DNA of 64,000 bases from the NCBI GenBank assembly GCA_913063155.1, contig CAJXYU010000006.1, forward strand, positions 186,001 through 250,000, read 5' to 3'. The first letter of the stretch is position 1. Each line of letters opens with the position of its first letter. Position numbers and translations under genes: made by a program. This DNA is from an uncultured Desulfovibrio sp. Lineage in GTDB: Bacteria; Desulfobacterota; Desulfovibrionia; Desulfovibrionales; Desulfovibrionaceae. Positions 35,443 through 42,783 of this stretch are shown piece after piece. The notes below the pieces were generated by a model. The model did no database searches and was not told the origin of the DNA. It worked only from the letters and a program-made list of their open reading frames with translations.

Positions 35443-36257
35443 TCAGTCTTTCCGGCATGGGGCTGGCCGCGCCCTTCGGCGGCCTGAAGGAACTGCGGGC
35501 AGCATTGGATACGGACGCACCCTCCGCACCGGACCACAAATACCGGGTGGACACAACGTCCCTGACCGAATTCGTTCCGGCCCGCAGACTGCGCCGCGTG
35601 GACCACTTCACCAGCATGACCCTGCTGGCGGCCTACCGCGCCCTGTACGACGCCGGATACGGGGAAACCCTGCCCGAACGCATGGGCATCGTGCTCTGCA
35701 CCGGGTACGGGCCGTCCGAGACCACCTTCGACTTCCTGGACTCCATCATCGATTTCGGGGCCGGATGCGCCTCGCCCCTGGCCTTTTCCCACTCCGTGCA
35801 CAACATACCGGCGGCCATGCTGGCCATGTTCCTGAAAACGCCCTGCCCGTGCACCACCTTGTGCCAGCTGCACCGCCCGGTGTTCACGGGCCTGCTCACC
35901 GCACAGACCTGGCTGAGCGAAGAACGGGTGGACACCGTACTGCTGGGCGCGGTGGATGAAACAACCCCTCTGCTGGAACACACGTCCAATCAGCTGGGCA
36001 GAAATCCGGTGGGCGAAGGAGCCGCTTTTTTCGTGCTGCAACGACAGGAAGAGCGCACCGGACGCACCATCCGGCTCGCCCCGGCGGAAGCCCCGAAGGG
36101 CCTTGCGGCACGGGAGGTCCTACAACCGAAAGTCCTGTGCGGCGACATGCCCGTGGGTGCGGCCTTCGCCCTTGCGGCCACCGCCGTCCGGGTAGAGGCC
36201 GGCATTGCCGCCGAATGCATGGAGCACGGCGCATTGATCCGAGTGGAGCAGGCATGA
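35439..36257 (+). CDS. Degenerate ketosynthase partner (ApeC/chain-length-factor-like)
   Basis: 272 aa, about two thirds the length of a full ketosynthase. It has the N-terminal thiolase-like half (VLCTGYGPSETTFDFLD, FSHSVHNIPAAML) but no NAHGT-type or KxxxGH-type histidine motifs. Cysteines in CPCTTLCQL sit near the nucleophile position. It is probably a structural partner of KS-3 setting chain length. The stop overlaps the ligase start (ATGA). Confidence 0.8.
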   Translation: MISLSGMGLAAPFGGLKELRAALDTDAPSAPDHKYRVDTTSLTEFVPARRLRRVDHFTSMTLLAAYRALYDAGYGETLPERMGIVLCTGYGPSETTFDFLDSIIDFGAGCASPLAFSHSVHNIPAAMLAMFLKTPCPCTTLCQLHRPVFTGLLTAQTWLSEERVDTVLLGAVDETTPLLEHTSNQLGRNPVGEGAAFFVLQRQEERTGRTIRLAPAEAPKGLAAREVLQPKVLCGDMPVGAAFALAATAVRVEAGIAAECMEHGALIRVEQA

Positions 36258-37423
36258 CGCACCGCCTTCCCCTTGAAACACGCGACGTGCAGGAGATGCT
36301 CTCAAGCCTGCTGCTGTCCGAAACACCCTATGACCAGCGCATCAGGTGGGCGCAAGGCGCTTCTCTGCCGGACGATTTCCCGCTGGACGAAGCAACCTTG
36401 CCGGCACTCCCGGCCCTGGCGAAACGGGCGGACGGCATGTTCCTGGCCGACACTGCGCCTTTCCTGGAGAACATGACCCTGTCCCAATGGGCCGGGGCCA
36501 TTACCGGCGGCTGGAACGGCAGCCCGGAAAAGATCACCTTTTTCACCTCGGGCAGCACGGGCGAACCGGTCCCGGCCACCCATCCGTACTCCCGTCACGA
36601 GCAGGAGATCCTGGCCCAGGCAGAAGTCTTCCAAGGCAGAAAACGGATCGTCGGTTTCGTGCCGCGCCACCACATTTACGGCTTCCTCTTTTCCGTGCTC
36701 CTGCCCAAGGCCCTGGGCGTCGAAGCTGTCTGGCGGCAGCCCATGCCCACCCCCGGCCTGGTGGGCGATCTGCGGGCCGGAGACCTGGTGGTGGCCTTCC
36801 CGCTTTTCTGGGAAAAACTCATGCGCCTCGACGTGACGTTCCCGCCGGGCGTCTTCGGCGTCACCTCCACCGGGCCCTGTCCGGCCGAGGTTCTTCACGC
36901 ACTACGTGGTCAGGGGCTGGAGCGTATGACCGAGGTCTACGGTTCCTCGGAAACCGGCGGCATCGGTTACAGGCACGCCCCGACCGACGCCTATACCCTG
37001 CTGCCCTACTGGCGACGGACAGCGAATGTCTCGACGATCCTGCGCACCTTCAAAGGCGGGGCGACCAAAGCATTCACATTGCAGGACAGGCTGGAATGGC
37101 GGACCGAAACCGCATTCCGTCCCTTGGGAAGACGGGACAAAGCCGTCCAGGTAGCGGGCATCAACGTCTATCCCGATCGGGTGCGGGACATGCTCCTCGG
37201 ACATCCCCAAGTCGTGGAGTGCGCCGTGCGCCTCATGCGACAGGAGGAAGGGACGCGTCTCAAGGCCCTGGTGGTTCCCAAGGAAAATACGGACACGGGC
37301 GACCTGGAACACGAACTCCGCGCCTGGGCCAGGGCAAACCTGAGCCAGTACGAGCGCCCCGGTTCCTGGAGCTTTGCAAACGTACTTCCCAAAAATTCCA
37401 TGGGAAAGACCGCCGACTGGTAA
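36254..37423 (+). CDS. Acyl/aryl-ACP ligase (short AMP-binding enzyme)
   Basis: 389 aa. Adenylation motifs: P-loop TFFTSGSTGEP, the aromatic/A5 motif YGSSETGG, FRPLGRRDKAVQVAGINVYP, and C-terminal PKNSMGKTADW with the catalytic Lys. Its short N-terminus is typical of ApeH-like ligases that load the aryl starter on ACP. No aromatic ammonia-lyase is present in the window, so the starter acid must be made elsewhere or by another reaction. It is the last gene of the block. Confidence 0.85.
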   Translation: MTHRLPLETRDVQEMLSSLLLSETPYDQRIRWAQGASLPDDFPLDEATLPALPALAKRADGMFLADTAPFLENMTLSQWAGAITGGWNGSPEKITFFTSGSTGEPVPATHPYSRHEQEILAQAEVFQGRKRIVGFVPRHHIYGFLFSVLLPKALGVEAVWRQPMPTPGLVGDLRAGDLVVAFPLFWEKLMRLDVTFPPGVFGVTSTGPCPAEVLHALRGQGLERMTEVYGSSETGGIGYRHAPTDAYTLLPYWRRTANVSTILRTFKGGATKAFTLQDRLEWRTETAFRPLGRRDKAVQVAGINVYPDRVRDMLLGHPQVVECAVRLMRQEEGTRLKALVVPKENTDTGDLEHELRAWARANLSQYERPGSWSFANVLPKNSMGKTADW

Positions 37424-37463
37424 CCCCTGAACTCATTCATATTTCATAACACCGCAATGACAT

Positions 37464-37500
37464 CAAAAGGGCGGCCCCGGCCTGCGCCGACGCCGCCCCT
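37464..37500 (-). terminator. Terminator after chemoreceptor gene
   Basis: On the minus strand GGGCGGC/GCCGCCC stem with GC-rich loop followed by TTTT. It separates the convergent ligase and chemoreceptor genes. Confidence 0.65.
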
Positions 37501-37526
37501 GTGGGTGAATAAAGGATAACAGAACC

Positions 37527-39662
37527 TTAGAACCGTTCGAAATCATCATCGCCGCCCTTGTCCGGGGCGGCCGGAGCGGGTCTTTCGGCCTGCGGCAATG
37601 CGGCGGGCCTGGCGCGCATGACACGCTGTCCGGTTCCTCCGACTACGGCGGACTGATGCCCCACATGGAAGAAGGACATGACACTTTGCAGGTGTTGCGC
37701 CTGTCTGGAAAGTTCCTCGCTGGTTGAAGCCATCTCCTCGGAGGCGGAAGCGTTCTGCTGAATGACCCTGTCAAGCTGGCCGATGGCCGAGTTGATCTGG
37801 GAGGCTCCGGAGTTCTGCTCGTTGCTGGCCGCGGTGATTTCCTGGACCAGAGAAGCTGTCTTCTCGATGTCGGGAACAAGCAGGGACAACATCTCGCCGG
37901 CCTGTTCAGCCACATCCACGCTGCTGCTCGACAGCTCACTGATTTCGGCGGCGGCTTCGCCGCTCCGTTCGGCCAACTTGCGTACTTCCGCAGCGACCAC
38001 GGCGAATCCCTTGCCGTGCTCACCGGCGCGGGCCGCCTCGATGGCCGCATTGAGCGCCAGCAGATTGGTCTGCCTGGCTATCTCCTCGACGATGGATATC
38101 TTTTCCGCAATGCTGCGCATGGAATCGACGGTCTTTTCCACGGCTTCGCCGCATTTCCGGGCGTCACCGGCGGCCTTGGTCGCCAGGGAATCGGTTTCCT
38201 GCGCATTCTCAGCGTTCTGGTTGATGTTGGAAGCCATCTCCTCCATGGACGAAGTCACTTCCTCGATGGAAGCCGCCTGCTGGCCGGCGCCTTCGGAAAC
38301 CTGCTGTGCGGAAGAGGAGAGTTCTCCGCTGCCCGAGGCGACCTTTTCCGAGACGTTCTGAACTTCCAGCACCACTTCCTTGAGCTTTTCGGCCATATTT
38401 CTCAAAGTGGAGGCAAGAACTCCGACCTCGTCCTTCTGGTCGATATCGATCCGGTTGTCCACGAAGTCACCGTCGGCGATCTTTTCGGAAAAGGCGACAG
38501 CCTTGCGGATGGGAGCCACGATGCTGTTCGCCAGAAGCCAAAGGACCAGACAGCCCAGCACCGCCACCACGGCGCCCGCAACCGCGCCGACAATCACGTT
38601 GTTCCTGGAGTCGGCGGCCAGGGACTTTTCAAGCTGTTCGGCTTCGGCAAACACGATGGACCGCTTGACCTCGATGAAGATGGCCCACGGAGTGCCTGTC
38701 CGGCCCGGATTGATGGGAGCCAGAACACCCACGTTCTCCGCCTCGGGCGAGATGGACACAAAGGGCTTTCCGGCCCTGGTGTTGTCGGCGAGCTTCTGCC
38801 AGTCGCCGCTGTAGGCGTCCCGCAGCAGCTTGCCCACGGAACCCGCATCCTCGCTGTTGGCCACGACAATGCCCATGTTGCTGATGACCCAGACCTTGGC
38901 CTGCCCGTCGTACAGGGACTTGGCCACGGTCTCACTCAATTCCTGAACGAAATCGAGCCGCAGGTCGCTCCCGCCGATGCCGAGGAACTTGCCGTCGATC
39001 TCCACGGGCGCCGACATGGTGGTGAGCCATTCCTGCTTGCCCTGGACGATATACGGAAACGGATCGAGAATGTTCTCCTTTCGCCGCTGCCTGGGGAACA
39101 GATACCAGCCGCCCTTGGTGACGCCGTTGGGATGAAGGGAAGCGTCTTCATACCCGACCAGGGGCTGCCGGGCGATATTGCCGTTGGCATCGCGGTTCCA
39201 ATAGGGAACAAACCGGCCGGTGGCATCATGGCCGCTCGCCTTGTCTCCTGCGTACATGGAGTCGTTGCCGTCAAGGGCATTGGGTTCCCAGGCGCTGTAC
39301 GTACCGAGAAATTCGGGGTTCTCCTCGAGAATGGAAAGCAGGATGTCGTTGAACGCCGTCCGCATGTCCAGGGAACGCGCGGTTTCCGGATTCCGGCGCA
39401 GTGCCCGGAAGACGTCCGCTATGGTCCGCGCCACATCCAGGTTGATGTCGAGCTTGGACTGAACGAAGGCCGCCTCGCGCTGGGCCACGGCCAGCAGACG
39501 CTGTTCGGTCTGCTTGGTGATCAGGGTTCTGACCTGACCGCTCACATTCTCTTCGGACCTGGCCTGCGTGTACATCTGCACCAGCACCAGCACCAGCACT
39601 GTCATCAATAGACAGATGCCCGACATGAAAACGATTTTGGTCTTGACTGATTTGAGTTGCAC
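37527..39662 (-). CDS. Methyl-accepting chemotaxis protein with Cache-type sensor
   Basis: 711 aa. Transmembrane helix 1 at about 10-30; large periplasmic sensor (about 35-345) with dCache-like features such as [13 protein letters not shown] and [11 protein letters not shown]; transmembrane helix 2 at about 350-375; HAMP; then the cytoplasmic coiled-coil with the hairpin tip [20 protein letters not shown]. The last residues DFERF fit the loose x-[FYWH]-x-x-[FYWH] tether found on receptors that bind CheR/CheB. The start is GTG with GGGAGG about 6 nt upstream. The ligand is unknown; Cache receptors often bind amino or carboxylic acids. Confidence 0.92.
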   Translation of the reverse strand: MQLKSVKTKIVFMSGICLLMTVLVLVLVQMYTQARSEENVSGQVRTLITKQTEQRLLAVAQREAAFVQSKLDINLDVARTIADVFRALRRNPETARSLDMRTAFNDILLSILEENPEFLGTYSAWEPNALDGNDSMYAGDKASGHDATGRFVPYWNRDANGNIARQPLVGYEDASLHPNGVTKGGWYLFPRQRRKENILDPFPYIVQGKQEWLTTMSAPVEIDGKFLGIGGSDLRLDFVQELSETVAKSLYDGQAKVWVISNMGIVVANSEDAGSVGKLLRDAYSGDWQKLADNTRAGKPFVSISPEAENVGVLAPINPGRTGTPWAIFIEVKRSIVFAEAEQLEKSLAADSRNNVIVGAVAGAVVAVLGCLVLWLLANSIVAPIRKAVAFSEKIADGDFVDNRIDIDQKDEVGVLASTLRNMAEKLKEVVLEVQNVSEKVASGSGELSSSAQQVSEGAGQQAASIEEVTSSMEEMASNINQNAENAQETDSLATKAAGDARKCGEAVEKTVDSMRSIAEKISIVEEIARQTNLLALNAAIEAARAGEHGKGFAVVAAEVRKLAERSGEAAAEISELSSSSVDVAEQAGEMLSLLVPDIEKTASLVQEITAASNEQNSGASQINSAIGQLDRVIQQNASASEEMASTSEELSRQAQHLQSVMSFFHVGHQSAVVGGTGQRVMRARPAALPQAERPAPAAPDKGGDDDFERF

Positions 39663-39991
39663 CGAATCCTCCCTTGGTTGGAACGAAAACGACAGCGGCT
39701 ATGGGGCCACCCTCTTATCACTAGTATGGGAGAAAAATGTTCATCAATTATAAACGATAGTTCAGAAGGGGGATCGCCACGGCTTAAAACGGCCGCCCGA
39801 AAAGCACCTGACAGCCTCCCTCCCGGTCAGCAGGCGCGCCCCGCGAAAAAATAGGACATTGGCCGAGAGGCAGAATGCTTGCCCCGAAAGATTCCGGGGC
39901 ATATGACTGGCTATCCGTTGCAGAGACGAGAAGGCGACATACTGTTGCAGCCAATTCGAAACCAAAGACGGTCATAGCCGAAAGGTGCCTG
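39663..39991. other. Intergenic region between chemoreceptor and broken NTF2-like gene
   Basis: 329 bases with no supported gene. A TATAAT hexamer on the minus strand near 39750 could be a -10 for the chemoreceptor, but there is no good -35. Confidence 0.4.
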
Positions 39992-40360
39992 ATGAATATA
40001 CCAAGCCCCAAAGAAGTGGTGAAGACATGGGTGAATGCGTTCAACGCCGCCGATGCCGAAGCAATATCCGGCTTATACCATGCCGATGCAGTGAATCACC
40101 AGATCGCGAAGTCTCCTGCGGAGGGCAGGGAGCCATCCATGCAATGTTCGGGTGGGAGTTCGAAGCGGCGGTAGATGACGTGCATTGTCGAGAACCTGTT
40201 CGAGGACGGCGAATGGGCCGTTCTCGAATGGCGTGATCCACTCGGCCTGAGAGGCTGCGGCTTCTTTCACGTGATCGAGGGAGGAATCCGATCCCAACGC
40301 GGTTATTGGGACAAGCTGAGCTTTTTGCGGCAGCATAAACCGCCTCTGCCCAAAGCGTGA
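39992..40360 (+). pseudogene. NTF2/SnoaL-like protein, two frameshifts
   Basis: The start MNIPSPKEVVKTWVNAFNAA and the end YWDKLSFLRQ are typical of SnoaL-like (NTF2-fold) proteins of ~120 aa. The reading frame must shift near 40130 (after PAEGRE, into AIHAMFGWEFEAA) and again near 40172 (to TCIVENLFEDGEWAVLEW). The two shifts together restore the frame, and all three segments look conserved. Either the gene is recently broken or the sequence contains errors here. AAAGGTG precedes the ATG. No neighbour suggests a role. Confidence 0.65.
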
Positions 40361-40490
40361 ACCCGTGCGTTTATGCCCACTTGAAATCATCAGGGCAAAG
40401 GTGTCCCGAAGGTCCCTGGCATGTGTTCGGACATGGAAGAAACGCCAGCCGGAACACCTGACCGATTCCCGGCCGGATGCATTTCCGGCA

Positions 40491-40637
40491 CTACTCCTTG
40501 CAGTCGTTGTCCTTCTTGCAGGAGCATCCCCCGCAACCGCAGCTCGGGGAATTCTTGCTGGAGAGGTTTCTTTTGATCCGTAAGCCGACATAAACCGCGG
40601 CGGCGGCGATGATGATAAGCGCCAGTATGTTGTCCAT
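40491..40637 (-). CDS. FeoB-associated Cys-rich membrane protein, 48 aa
   Basis: MDNILALIIIAAAAVYVGLR followed by a Lys/Arg stop-transfer and a Cys-rich tail with CGCGGCSCKK and a last Cys. One helix plus Cys cluster is the layout of the small FeoB-associated (virus attachment p12-like) family. It usually sits beside feoB; here it is about 2 kb away from feoB on the same strand, after the HD-GYP gene. GGGAG lies 5 nt before the ATG. Confidence 0.85.
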   Translation of the reverse strand: MDNILALIIIAAAAVYVGLRIKRNLSSKNSPSCGCGGCSCKKDNDCKE

Positions 40638-40646
40638 GTTTTCTCC

Positions 40647-40772
40647 CTACCCGGCCAGCCCGGACAATGTGGCCGACTTTTTGTCGAGGTTGGTTTCATT
40701 CTGGTCCCCCGCTGGACGAATCAGGTCTTCCCGAATGGGATGAATATCTTCCAGCCGTTTTCCCATGATCAT
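40647..40772 (-). CDS. Possible 41-aa protein coupled to the HD-GYP gene
   Basis: Open frame MIMGKRLEDIHPIREDLIRP... whose ATG overlaps the HD-GYP stop (ATGA) and whose stop is 10 nt before the Cys-rich membrane protein gene. It is hydrophilic with no signal or known motif. Exact tiling between two genes supports translation, but it may be incidental. Confidence 0.35.
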   Translation of the reverse strand: MIMGKRLEDIHPIREDLIRPAGDQNETNLDKKSATLSGLAG

Positions 40773-41443
40773 ACTGCCATCCTCATGCCCCGCATGGAGT
40801 CGAGATACCCTCTGATGGTGTCCTGGATGTCGAGAAACGCCTCCACCACCCTGGGGTCGAACTGACTGCCGGAACACCGGGCCACTTCGTTGGCCGCCGC
40901 GCCGAAACTCATGGGCGGCCGGTAGGGCCTTTCCTGCAGCATGGCCGAAAGAGCGTCCGCCACCGCGATGATTCTCGCTCCCAGCGGTATGTCTCCTCCG
41001 GCCAGTCCGTGGGGATATCCCTTGCCGTCAAAACGCTCATGGTGATGCAGCACCATTTTGGCAACAGCGTCATTGCCCATGAGGCTGGTCAAGGGTTCGA
41101 TGATTTCGGCGCCCATCTGGGGGTGTTTTTTGATGGTCCTGTATTCCGGGTCCGTGAGTGCGCCCCGCTTTTTCAAAATGGCGTCAGGAATGCCTATCTT
41201 TCCGATGTCGTGCAAATGGCCGGCAATGTGAAGGATATCCGCCTGGCTTGGAGGAAGTCCCAACTGCTGCCCTATGGCTTGCGAAAGGATGGCGACTTCC
41301 TCTGAATGAGAACGGGTGCAATGATCCTTGGCGTCGATGGCGTTGCCAAGTGATTCGGCAAAGACATGCACGGTGAGATGCACGGCGTCCTGGACCTGAA
41401 ATTCGCAAATGTCTTCAAGCGTCATTCGGATATTGGCTGGCAC
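40769..41443 (-). CDS. HD-GYP domain phosphohydrolase
   Basis: 224 aa from a GTG preceded by AGGA at 7 nt; a further upstream ATG lies in a hairpin and is less likely. HD motif HLHDIGKIGIPD and GYP motif HHHERFDGKGYPHG are both intact, followed by ADALSAMLQERPYRP. HD-GYP enzymes hydrolyse cyclic di-GMP or related dinucleotides using a metal pair. A short N-terminal helix replaces a receiver domain, so the input is unknown. Two tiny genes follow closely. Confidence 0.85.
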   Translation of the reverse strand: MPANIRMTLEDICEFQVQDAVHLTVHVFAESLGNAIDAKDHCTRSHSEEVAILSQAIGQQLGLPPSQADILHIAGHLHDIGKIGIPDAILKKRGALTDPEYRTIKKHPQMGAEIIEPLTSLMGNDAVAKMVLHHHERFDGKGYPHGLAGGDIPLGARIIAVADALSAMLQERPYRPPMSFGAAANEVARCSGSQFDPRVVEAFLDIQDTIRGYLDSMRGMRMAV

Positions 41444-41467
41444 GGTCTCTTCCTCTCCCCTGAGGAA

Positions 41468-41490
41468 GCGGCGGGCCATAAGCCCGCCGC
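41468..41490. other. Perfect hairpin between HD-GYP and DUF4198-like genes
   Basis: GCGGCGGGC/GCCCGCCGC with 5-nt loop, no T tract on either strand. It lies just past the stop of the upstream minus-strand gene and could protect the 3' end of the mRNA or assist termination. Confidence 0.5.
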
Positions 41491-41528
41491 AATATGCTGA
41501 ACGTAAGTGCGTCCTGTCCGGCTGCTTC

Positions 41529-42356
41529 CTATTTCATATCCACGGCTTTAACCCAGATCACTGCGTCCTGGGAAAGCTCTTTGCCTTTGTATTCCGTGTC
41601 CGGGCCGACGCCCAGGGCGGCGAAGCCCCACCACCCGGCCTTGGGAACGCCGAAAGTGATGTAACCGTTCGCGTCGGTGAAGATGGTCTGGGTCACGAAC
41701 GCGTCGTGCGGGTAATCCACGGAGGATTTCGCGGGCATGGTGTTGGACTTCAGGTCCGGCATGTGGCTCATGTACTCAACTTCCACTTCAGCACCGGCCA
41801 CGGGCTTGCCCTGAGAAAGCACCTGGGCCTTGAACACGTTTCCGGTCCAGACGCCATAGGGCTTGATCAGGGGAACGATTTCGCAGGGCAGTCCGACGGG
41901 CTCGGCCCAATTGCCGGGAATGCCGCCCACGTTGGCGATGACTTTGGTGATCTGCTGCATGTAGACGCCTTCTTCCTTTTCAAAGTAGTAGCCCGGGACG
42001 AACACGAAGGTGTAGTCGCCCATGGAGCGAACCTCTTTTTTGGGCAGCAGCGCGGAAAAGGCCTTGTTCCTGGATTCGGGGTTCTTCCACTCGATCTCCT
42101 TCACGTACTTCATGAAGTCGAGCTTTTTGGGTTTGGAGTCGCCGCGCTGATACATGGCGTAAAACTCCTTGACGCCGCCCATGTCCATGGTGTGGCCGGC
42201 CTCGGCCGGATGAGTGAAAACCATGCGGAAATCCATGTCGCCGCCCTTCTCCTTGGCGATCTCCGGAGTGTAGACCATCATGAAGTGCGCGGATGCGGGT
42301 ACGGACAAGGCCAGTACCGCCAGCAGGGCAAAGGCGGCAAAAATTCCTTTTTTCAT
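41529..42356 (-). CDS. DUF4198-like periplasmic protein (iron-locus associated)
   Basis: 275 aa with a signal peptide ending ASA before HFMMVYTPE. The mature protein has beta-rich Ig/CnaB-like stretches, including a C-terminal FTDANGYITFGVPKAGWWGF. DUF4198 proteins are often found with metal transporters and may bind metal (several His near the mature N-terminus), but no activity is proven. AGGAGA 8 nt upstream supports MKKGIFAAF as the start. It is last in the feoA-feoA-feoB-small protein series on this strand; a hairpin in the 109-nt gap may separate it. Confidence 0.78.
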   Translation of the reverse strand: MKKGIFAAFALLAVLALSVPASAHFMMVYTPEIAKEKGGDMDFRMVFTHPAEAGHTMDMGGVKEFYAMYQRGDSKPKKLDFMKYVKEIEWKNPESRNKAFSALLPKKEVRSMGDYTFVFVPGYYFEKEEGVYMQQITKVIANVGGIPGNWAEPVGLPCEIVPLIKPYGVWTGNVFKAQVLSQGKPVAGAEVEVEYMSHMPDLKSNTMPAKSSVDYPHDAFVTQTIFTDANGYITFGVPKAGWWGFAALGVGPDTEYKGKELSQDAVIWVKAVDMK

Positions 42357-42418
42357 TGTTCGATTCTCCTGATTAAAAATGAGGTTGACTATTAATCTCA
42401 TCTGTCAGTGTTTTTAAT

Positions 42419-42443
42419 GGGGAGCCGGCCCGCCCGACTCCCC
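42419..42443. other. GC-rich stem-loop downstream of the small periplasmic gene
   Basis: Arms GGGGAG and CTCCCC with inner CGG/CCG pairs; no T tract follows. It may be a weak terminator or an mRNA-processing element. Confidence 0.45.
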
Positions 42444-42465
42444 GATGACAGAGGTCTGCACGTGT

Positions 42466-42783
42466 TTATTCGACGATGTCAGCGCCGTTCACTTCCACGG
42501 TATGGCCTTCGCCGCCGTCAAAGAGAACCATGTAGCCGCCTTCAGGCTTTTTGAAGGAAAACTCGCTGTCCGCGTTCATCTTGCCTTCCTGGAGCACCTT
42601 GCCGGCTCCGTCCTTGACGTACATCTTCACGCCCGAAGCGGAAGAGCCGTCGGAAAATCCGCCTTCGCAGGTCACGGTTCCGTCGCCGTTGTCAAAGCAG
42701 TCGCACAGGGGACTGTGGGCAAAAGCGGTGGCCGCAAAGGCCGACAGGGCCAGCACCAGGGTCAAAGTCATCAATTTCTTCAT
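42466..42783 (-). CDS. Small periplasmic protein following feoB
   Basis: 105 aa. Signal peptide MKKLMTLTLVLALSAFAATAFA, then CDCFDNGDGTVTCEGGFSDGS and a C-terminal beta domain (EGKMNADSEFSFKKPEGGY). Two N-terminal Cys and another Cys could form a disulfide or bind metal. The ATG directly abuts the feoB stop, with AGGAGG about 10 nt upstream, so it is translated with feoB. Function unknown. Confidence 0.78.
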   Translation of the reverse strand: MKKLMTLTLVLALSAFAATAFAHSPLCDCFDNGDGTVTCEGGFSDGSSASGVKMYVKDGAGKVLQEGKMNADSEFSFKKPEGGYMVLFDGGEGHTVEVNGADIVE

